NCBI GenBank assembly: GCA_001970955.1
Contig: MPUH01001075.1
Span: 1 to 24,643, forward strand
DNA length: 24,643 bases
Source of the DNA: Stentor coeruleus
Lineage: Eukaryota; Ciliophora; Heterotrichea; Heterotrichida; Stentoridae
Direction: 5' to 3'
Numbering within the stretch: the stretch's first letter is position 1; each line of letters starts with the position of its first letter. Below are positions 18,058 to 24,643 of the stretch, in pieces. A program made the translations under genes and the position numbers. The notes beneath the pieces were generated by a model, which was not told where the DNA came from, ran no database searches, and was given only the letters and a program-made list of their open reading frames with translations.

Positions 18058-19939
18058 ATGAACAAGCGATTAAACAACCTAGGCTCTGAGATTAAGCTCA
18101 AGCAAGGTAAAATTTCTAAAAAAAGTCCTAAGCAAGGTTCCCTTATCCTTCCGAATATCCGTGAAGGAAATCCTCAAGCGATAACCCCAAGGCCTTTTTT
18201 ATTGCCAGAAGATTCTAAACACTCAGAATCAAGGCAAAAAGCCTCAAACGCTAAGCTTTTTTCATCAGCTAGTCCTTCAGGTTGTGACACAGTTAAAAAA
18301 GGGTCTTCCTTTTCTGATTGGACCAAGTCTTATAACTATGAAAAACCCTCTAAAAGTTATGACTCAAAAACCAGCAAAGCTAGTATTATATATTCTGAAA
18401 TGGCAAAACTCTATGAAGAACTAGATAGTCTAGACCTTTCTCCAGTTGAAAAAGAAAAATTCAAGTCTTTTTCCAGACAAAGTGACAATGATGAGAATTT
18501 TTCAAATAAAAAAATTGTGAAACTTTGCTTTTCCGATAGTGTCACCGACGGGAATACAAGAAAAAATGATTCTAACAGAAATCTTGAGATGAATGGGAAT
18601 ATAGAAACAGTTGAAAAATTAAAAGACCAAATTGAAGAGTTAAGCAAAAAATATGAACATCTCGAAGAAATGTATTGTTTGGACACAAACATGCTTAAGA
18701 AAAAAATTGAAGGTCAAAGATTTAAATATAAAGCCCTTGAAGATGAGTATGAAAATATTTATGAAAAGCATAAAAATGCTAATAATCGATGTGAAAATCT
18801 TACAGGAATTTTGCACGAAACTGAATTAAAACATAAAAAAGATTGTGAAAATTATGTTGACAAGATAAATGAATTCAAAGACAAGTTTGAACGGACTAAC
18901 TTGGAATTCACTCATGCTATGGAATATATGCAGAAAATAAAATCTGATAAAAGAGATAAAGAAGAAATAAGCAAAGAAAGTCAAGAAAAAGTTGCAAATT
19001 TGTTAGAAATGAACAATACATTGAAATCTCAGATTGGAAACTTGAGGGTTTCCTTAAAAAAATCATCTTTAGAGCTTGATGAAGCTAGAAAGAATATAGG
19101 AATCCTGGAAATTGAAATTGAGAAAATGAAATCAGCAAAAAATGATGACTTAGATTTAGAAGAAAAACTAATAAATGCTAATAAAAACATTGAGTTTATT
19201 AGCAAAANTAGATTTAGAAGAAAAACTAATAAATGCTAATAAAAACATTGAGTTTATTAGCAAAAATTATAGAGAACTCCAGCAAGCTTTTGCAGCATAT
19301 AAAGAAAAGGCTGCTGAGACTGAAAACTCACTTAAATCAACAATAGAAAAGCTTTTCACACCATCTCCAATAAATGATTCAAGCCAGGCTCAAGTATTTG
19401 AAAGATCAAAAATTAGAAAGTTTTCATGCCTAACTACCAAAAGCACAGAAAATTTATCACAAGATACCATAATGAAACTTTTAAGGAAAACCTCAAATCA
19501 AGAAGATGAAATAATTAATCTTCGGCAAGAACTTGAAAAAATACATAAAGACTTAGCATACTCAAAAAAATTGATTGAAGAAAAAAATCTTCAAATAAAC
19601 AGAATGGAATCCAAACAAAAAGATCATATTGCTTTAGAAATTGAAGAAACTTACAAAACTGCAAATTTGAGCTTTAAAAAATTCCTCAAAAAGCAAAAAA
19701 AGATTTTATCCGATTCATATGTGCTAATAAACTGTAGTATCTGTAAAACTCAAACTATATTATCAATGAAAACACCCTGTGCGAACTCTAGTCAATGTCA
19801 GAAATCTTTATCTAGAGAAGTCAACTGTTTAAAGTGCCAGAGTCCAATTAAGAAAGTAGAGCTTAGCATATTAAGCGATCTGCTCAAGTTTTTTAAAGAA
19901 TATCAGTCAAAATCTTATTTACCCATATCAAAAAACTAA
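18058..19939 (+). CDS. Coiled-coil protein with C-terminal degenerate RING-like Cys cluster (paralogue B)
   Basis: Assembled as two overlapping frames (18058-19239 and 19175-19939) because a 57-nt segment is repeated around the N at 19208. Removing one copy with the N joins them at FISKNYREL and gives a 607-aa protein. The layout matches the minus-strand gene at 10861-12837: a Ser/Lys-rich N-terminus (SPKQGSLILPNIREG against SPKEVSLALPPLREG), coiled coils with MDTN-type landmarks (LDTNMLKKKIEGQ, EYMQKIKSD), the STENLSQD segment, and a C-terminal cluster C-x2-C-x11-C-x5-C-x9-C-x2-C (CSIC, PCANSSQC, CLKC). The RING His position is Asn here too. The two genes lie in opposite orientation about 5 kb apart, so an inverted segmental duplication is likely. 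Function unknown. Confidence 0.85.
19151..19265. repeat. 57-nt direct repeat flanking a single N (assembly gap)
   Basis: Copies 19151-19207 and 19209-19265 are identical. The 58-nt period shifts the frame, splitting paralogue B artificially; collapsing it restores one frame that agrees with paralogue A. Confidence 0.93.
19733..19837 (+). other. Degenerate RING-like six-Cys cluster of paralogue B
   Basis: CSIC, PCANSSQC, then CLKC, with exactly the spacing seen in paralogue A. Confidence 0.7.
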
Positions 19940-20527
19940 CTTAATAAATATTTCTTTAAAATTATATTGCATAAGTCTATAATATAAGAGAAAAAGTTAG
20001 ATATCAATATAAACAATTTCTAATAATGCATATAAAGGAATAACCCATATATGCATAAAATATTGTGTGTTCTTTTTTGATGCTAATAGTTTTAGATTGT
20101 ATGAGAATTTTAATATATTTTAGCATTTTATATGTTTTCTTTTACCAAGAACTTTCTTTTTACCGGCGTTGCTGTTAGGATTTGATATAATTTGATATTT
20201 AAGAAGATAATGACAATATGATTTTAGGCTTTATTAGAAATGACTAGTTTTAGGATATTTAAATAGAAAGATTTATAAGTTTTAGAAGAAGGTGAAATTG
20301 AGAGAGACTTGCAGAAATATATATAACTCTCAATTTATAGGGGAAATTGATAAATATAATTAGACTCTCCTTTTAATAATCCTCGCATGCTTTATAAATT
20401 TTATCTTAAAACTTTATTATAATAATTTTAATCATCCACACTCATATCTTAAACATAAACTTAATAGTAAATTCAAAAATATTAAAATCGCTTCCAATAT
20501 AAAAATTCGTATTCATATTTAATAAAT
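19940..20527. other. Intergenic region, no gene seen
   Basis: AT-rich 3' flank of paralogue B and 5' flank of the CCDC113 gene. No frame, repeat or RNA fold recognised. Confidence 0.5.
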
Positions 20528-21565
20528 ATGAACGGAGGTTACGAGGAACTTAAAGTTGACGTTTTAGAGCAAAAGTTGGAAGAGCTTCAAAAAGACAATG
20601 AGACAATAAAACGTGAGAATAATCTATACGAAAGCTACATCAATCGTAATCAAAAGCATGAGCCTATCGAGAATGAAGATGAGGCTAAAGAAGCTGAAAA
20701 AAGACAAAAAACTCGTAAGCGTGGTCAGCAACAAGTACAAGAAGTAAAGACCCTAAGCCTACAAGAAAAGCATGACATAGCTACAGCAGAACTTGAAGAA
20801 CTCAAAAAAAGTATTCAAGAAGGTCAAAAAAAAAGCGAAGAATTGCTAGAATGGCTTAAAGCTGTACTTGATGAAATCGATATCAATATAGCAGAAATCA
20901 AAAGAGAAGCCCATGAATTCAAACGTGATATAGTCTTAGGTTCCGAAAACTCTCGTACAGGGAAAATCGTAGCTGAAAAACTCATAAAGTATATTGAAGA
21001 GCGCATTAGGCTTAAAGACACAATCATTGGTAAAAATCATGAAAACAATCAAAAACTCAGCAGAAGTATTACTAAAGAAAAACAAAAAATTATGAAAAAA
21101 GAGCAAGCTAATGATGACTTACAATTCATAGACTTTCATCAACTGCAGATTGAAAACAAGAAATTAGTTCGGGATATTGATGAAAGAAATAAACAATTGC
21201 TTTCATTAAAAGTTACATCAGGTAAAAGTACTCAAAGACTTACTCATATTAAAGATATGTTGAGTAAAGAAGAGAAAAAACACAAAGAACTGACTCAAGA
21301 AATTGAGGATGCAGTTTATCAAATTGATTTAAACATGAAGAATATTCAAAAAGTTAAGAAAATGACCAAGATTATTAATAGAAAGCAAAAAAGGTACAAG
21401 CAACAGAAAAACGAGTCGGAGAATTTGCCTAGTGTATCGGATTATATTGATTTGAAAAATGAGGAAAGCCAATTGTTAAAACAAGTTTCCACACTTGAGA
21501 GGAAAATAATTATCGCCGAACCAGGATATGAAAAAGCTCTTAAGATACTAAGTAAACCATCCTAA
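20528..21565 (+). CDS. CCDC113: Ciliary coiled-coil protein CCDC113/FAP263 (DUF4201 family)
   Basis: 345 aa, ATG to TAA, close to the 377 aa of human CCDC113. The family hallmarks are visible: EFKRDIVLGSENSRTGKIVAEK at 129-151, FIDFHQLQIENKKL at 200-213, DIDERNKQLLSLK at 216-228, and the C-terminal PSVSDYIDLKNEE with a final helix (ERKIIIAEPGYEKALKIL). The N-terminus is an acidic, charged coiled coil. CCDC113 pairs with CCDC96 (FAP184), which shares the DUF4201 domain; in ciliates the pair sits on axonemal doublets near the nexin-dynein regulatory complex and radial spoke 3 and affects ciliary beating. CCDC96 is the alternative, but the RTGKIVAEK region and the length favour CCDC113. No intron is needed. 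All Gln codons are CAA or CAG. Confidence 0.88.
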   Translation: MNGGYEELKVDVLEQKLEELQKDNETIKRENNLYESYINRNQKHEPIENEDEAKEAEKRQKTRKRGQQQVQEVKTLSLQEKHDIATAELEELKKSIQEGQKKSEELLEWLKAVLDEIDINIAEIKREAHEFKRDIVLGSENSRTGKIVAEKLIKYIEERIRLKDTIIGKNHENNQKLSRSITKEKQKIMKKEQANDDLQFIDFHQLQIENKKLVRDIDERNKQLLSLKVTSGKSTQRLTHIKDMLSKEEKKHKELTQEIEDAVYQIDLNMKNIQKVKKMTKIINRKQKRYKQQKNESENLPSVSDYIDLKNEESQLLKQVSTLERKIIIAEPGYEKALKILSKPS

Positions 21566-22744
21566 CTTAGAAATTTATGATAATGTATTAAGACTTTATG
21601 ATTGAGTTTTATATGATTTTGTATATCAAATGGGACTTTTAATAATCGAATTTTATCTTTTTATAGGTTTTCTGATACTTATTTATGATTTGTTATTATA
21701 AGGATAATGGTAGTAAAAAATCAAGATAGTATTATTATCTGGCTTTTGCTGGGTTGATTAAAAGATGGGATTTGTGTGGAGTTTAAGTAAGATAGATAAA
21801 GATAAGAATTATTTAAAAAAAATTGCAGGGGAGAAATATCCATAGTCAGTATGTAAGTAATAAGATATTATGTTATTTAGTATTGTAATATTGGGAAAAT
21901 TAAATCCATTCCTTGGGTTTAACATGCCAAGGAAAAAGGTATGGGGTATAAGGTTGTAGGGATGAAAGGAAGGAAAGAAAGACGGTAAAGAGTGAATATG
22001 ATAAAGAAATTCTGGCTGAGAATTTAGAATTGTTCGAGATTCGGAGAAAGAAGATGGAAAGAAAGCTACTTTAATTCAATCAATTGCCTCAAAAACAAAC
22101 AGTATAAGCCTGATTTACACCACCAAGACGAGCCCCAAGTCCTCAGCCAGAGTCTCAAATCTTTTTTGCCTTAATATTATTGGTTTTATAGTAGTCAGAA
22201 AGATACAGACAGGGTATGATATTTTACATAGTATTATTACTTATGCCATAATGTGTGGTTTAAGTAGGATGATAAAAAGTAAAAACATGAATCTGCCTGT
22301 TTTATATATCAAGCACAGCTCTAAAACTTAAAATTTTCGTCGAATTACAAAAGTTAAAAAATATTTTTAGGGACCCGGGCTTTCATGTTGTTATCAAAGT
22401 ATTGAAAATATACTGACAGATTAAAGTAAAATAGAGTACATTGCTAAAATGCCTATACTTTAATATCTCTGTGAATGAATTTGTTTTTCGATATTTTCTT
22501 GGACTTTTATCTAAGATCATCCCTTTTTTATCTCTATAACCTTGAAATTTCTCTATATTCTTGAACTCTTATGGCATGAGAATCTAAGGTTTCTAAGCTT
22601 ATTAAATCCACAAAGTATAGAAATACTATAACTTTGCATGAAAAACTCTCATAATAATCTCGGATCTTTTTCTCCCTAAAACCAAAATCAATCTTACAAG
22701 TCAAAAATAAGCCTTACAAAGCATTTTATTCTAGAACATTTATA
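21566..22744. other. Intergenic region with a possible gene remnant and a hairpin
   Basis: From 21952 a plus-strand frame is open for 40 codons (EYDKEILAENLELFEIRRKK) to a TAA at 22072. The same frame then continues with only two further stops (TAA, TGA) through QLPQKQTV and FTPPRRAPSPQPESQ to about 22180. It looks coding but has no clear start or domain. An 8-bp perfect inverted repeat lies at 21909-21934. The rest is the 5' flank of the TRIM-like gene. Confidence 0.4.
21909..21934. repeat. Inverted repeat, 8-bp stem and 10-nt loop
   Basis: TTCCTTGG at 21909-21916 is complementary to CCAAGGAA at 21927-21934. No T-run follows; role unknown, may be chance. Confidence 0.5.
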
Positions 22745-23776
22745 ATGGTCAAATCAAAGAAACTTACTCAATGTCATAAAGAAAAGAAGAAAACAACAAC
22801 AATAGAACAATTTGAAAAGCTCCTCAAAGGGCGATTAGAAAATACATCCCTTCAAATACACGAAAACATGAAAAGAGGTCGTGCTACAATGACCCAGCTT
22901 AACAAAAATCGTTTAAAATTAAAATCATCAGACTTGCCAATATCACCTTGTTACTTATGCCCATTATGTACTAAAATGTACAACACAGTATCTTTAGAGC
23001 CCATACTTTTGCCATGTGGACATTCTATATGCCGACCTTGTTTGTTAAATTTAAAGCATTCTTTATTTTCAGGCAATTGTCCCTTTGACTCAAAAGAATT
23101 TTATTATATAGAAGGACTTTTACCTGTTAATTATGCTTTACTCAATAGTTCAATGGACCCTTTTAGTCATATTTGTCCTAGTCATCGTTTATCAGTTCTA
23201 GGATTTTGTATAGACGATTGGAGTCTTATGTGTGGAAAGTGCTTTTTCAGCCATAACACACATGATTGTATTGAGTTAGATTCACTTATGGCTGATGAAC
23301 TTGCAGAAAAACAATTGATGAAAGTTAAAATTCTTGAAGAAAAGTTGAAAAAAATGCTCATAGCGTGGGAAGTTTATAAGGATTTGATAGCGAAAAATGA
23401 AGAAATTATAAAAGATATTATAAGTAGCCATGCTAAGAATGTGAGGAAAATTGAATCAGAATTAATATTAGAAATTCACTCTAGAACTGATAAGATAATT
23501 CAGTGTATTTTGGAATATCAGGAAATTATAGTGGCTAAAGCGGCGGATAATGCTAAAGATGTTATTGAATGTATAAAATATCACTTGAACTGTACTGAAT
23601 CTTTAAAAGGTATGTTTTCTTTATTAGATATATGCGAGAAATTGTCATTATATATTAATCAAGGAGTAGAATATTCAGTTCCTGTTGAGATTGTTATGAA
23701 AGATATAATGATGAGGTTTGATGAAGAAATAAATTATAGAGATTTGATTCTAGGTGGCACTTGCGGGACAACTTAA
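22745..23776 (+). CDS. RING-B-box-coiled-coil (TRIM-like) protein, putative E3 ubiquitin ligase
   Basis: 343 aa, ATG to TAA. The N-terminus (1-65) is basic. A C3HC4-type RING spans about 72-115: C72, C75, C91, H93, C96, C99 (PCGHSICRPC), C112 and D115. The last ligand is Asp (CPFD), as in some functional RINGs. A B-box type 2 zinc finger spans 144-173 with perfect spacing: C144-x2-H147-x7-C155-x2-D158-x4-C163-x2-C166-x3-H170-x2-H173. Residues about 180-290 are coiled coil (ILEEKLKKMLIAWEVYKDLI). The order RING, B-box, coiled coil is the tripartite motif of TRIM proteins, most of which are ubiquitin ligases. No B30.2 or NHL domain follows; the short C-terminus ends LGGTCGTT. Substrate unknown. 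E3 activity is inferred from the intact RING. Confidence 0.9.
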   Translation: MVKSKKLTQCHKEKKKTTTIEQFEKLLKGRLENTSLQIHENMKRGRATMTQLNKNRLKLKSSDLPISPCYLCPLCTKMYNTVSLEPILLPCGHSICRPCLLNLKHSLFSGNCPFDSKEFYYIEGLLPVNYALLNSSMDPFSHICPSHRLSVLGFCIDDWSLMCGKCFFSHNTHDCIELDSLMADELAEKQLMKVKILEEKLKKMLIAWEVYKDLIAKNEEIIKDIISSHAKNVRKIESELILEIHSRTDKIIQCILEYQEIIVAKAADNAKDVIECIKYHLNCTESLKGMFSLLDICEKLSLYINQGVEYSVPVEIVMKDIMMRFDEEINYRDLILGGTCGTT

Positions 23777-24643
23777 AGAAAGAAATTCGATTTCATAAAA
23801 TGCATAGTATAGGAAACTTTGCTATAAGTATATTTTTATGAAATCTTATATAAATAAAACTAATCTCTAATCAATGCTTTATAAGTATCTATATTTATTA
23901 GAATTTTAAGATTTTAAATGGCTTATTTATTTTAAACTTAAGGTTTCTAAAATAATAAGAGAATAATACAATTAATTTCAATGAGATGTCTTATTTATAA
24001 TACTTATAATTAAAAATAAGATCATTCTTTTGAAGATTCAGTGATATGATATCACTAAATTTTGTAAATAACTAAAGGAGAGCGATTTTTTGGTTATTAT
24101 GAATTTGGCAGGGTTATAAAACTAGCTGAAGGGAAGGTCATACTTTTTTAGACTAGCATATTATTAATAATCTAGATTATAAGTGCTGGAAATTTTCTAA
24201 TTGTGATGAAGCTGAATTTGAATGATAACTCCAAACAGGAAAAAAGTTGAAGGAGACTGCAAATATTAATAGTAATAATAAAATTATGGAAAATGCTAAA
24301 TGTAATATTATTTTCATTCAACTCTCTTAAAACACCAAGACCAAGTGTTATCAGAATTATAAAACTCTCAAAATTACTCTTGTTACAAAATAAATACTTT
24401 TAAGTAAAAAAACCTACCTTTAGGCATTCATTGCAACCTGAGGAATCAAAAAGTTTATGGTGATTACTGGCAATGACTTTTTTGTTCTTGCATATACCAA
24501 AGCCCATCTTTTATTGATTCACAAAAAAAGGTTTAATCTTTTTGACCTAGCAAAACCTTTGAAAAAAGACAATTAGCCTCGTCAGAATCTCGATAAAAAC
24601 AAAAAATCAGAAAATAATCTGAAATTGCAGAAAAAGTTATAAT
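23777..24643. other. 3' flank with a coding-like remnant reaching the window edge
   Basis: Mostly AT-rich. From 24331 to 24642 one plus-strand frame reads like protein between stops: KCYQNYKTLKITLVTK, then from an ATG at 24457 MVITGNDFFVLAYTKAHLLL, HKKRFNLFDLAKPLKKDN, a TAG, and RQNLDKNKKSENNLKLQKKL. Stops at 24391 (TAA), 24421 (TAG), 24439 (TGA) and 24574 (TAG) are not removable as 15-nt introns. It is probably a decayed gene; no domain recognised. Confidence 0.4.

Noticed and set aside
1-24643. Bacterial-type systems (operons, CRISPR, toxin-antitoxin, phage) or transposons.
   Set aside because: Spliceosomal introns, a eukaryotic tRNA-Ala, TRIM-like, PP2C and CCDC113 proteins show a eukaryotic nuclear genome. 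No transposase, terminal repeats or spacer arrays were seen.

Overview
The window looks like macronuclear DNA of a heterotrich ciliate, most likely Stentor or a close relative. The base composition is strongly AT-rich. Four 15-nt introns can be read directly (5712-5726 on the minus strand; 14074-14088, 14287-14301 and 14402-14416 on the plus strand), and introns of this size are a heterotrich hallmark. The genetic code appears standard: Gln is CAA/CAG and Trp is TGG inside the genes, which end in TAA or TAG, with one TGA. No operons, phage, transposons or CRISPR arrays were seen.

Layout. 190-1203 (+) holds two Cys-rich reading frames that share one frame and are separated by a single TAA; together they would make a signal peptide, ectodomain, membrane helix and tail. 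1218-1783 (-) is a 5'-truncated PP2C phosphatase fragment broken by a 77-bp tandem duplication. 2019-2558 (-) is a four-helix membrane protein. 3604-3828 (+) is a small protein with an N-myristoylation signature. 4786-4858 (+) is tRNA-Ala(AGC). 5369-6919 (-) is a 511-aa coiled-coil protein with one intron. 8332-9171 (+) is an unknown protein ending in a CaaX-like box, and 9729-10670 (-) is an unknown protein starting with a myristoylation/palmitoylation motif. 10861-12837 (-) and 18058-19939 (+) are inverted paralogues: long coiled-coil proteins ending in a degenerate RING-like Cys cluster. Between them lie a three-intron gene (13816-14547), a small coiled-coil gene (15225-15470) and a decayed DEAH-box RNA helicase (about 15600-16770). 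20528-21565 (+) is the ciliary protein CCDC113/FAP263. 22745-23776 (+) is a RING + B-box + coiled-coil (TRIM-like) protein. Coding-like scraps near 17717-17866, 21952-22180 and 24331-24642 may be further gene remnants.

The genes do not form one pathway. The recognisable themes are the ciliary and coiled-coil cytoskeleton (CCDC113, perhaps 5369-6919), RING-type or RING-derived zinc proteins, and small membrane-associated proteins. The pseudogenes and partial duplications make this a gene-poor, decaying stretch for a heterotrich macronucleus. Two of the duplications surround a single N and are almost certainly unmerged contig ends, so both coiled-coil/RING-like gene models need correcting. I found no convincing new multi-gene system. 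The most useful leads are the paralogue pair with a six-Cys RING derivative, the intron set (all with A at position 10 and an in-frame stop), the helicase pseudogene, and the Cys-rich membrane protein split by one stop.
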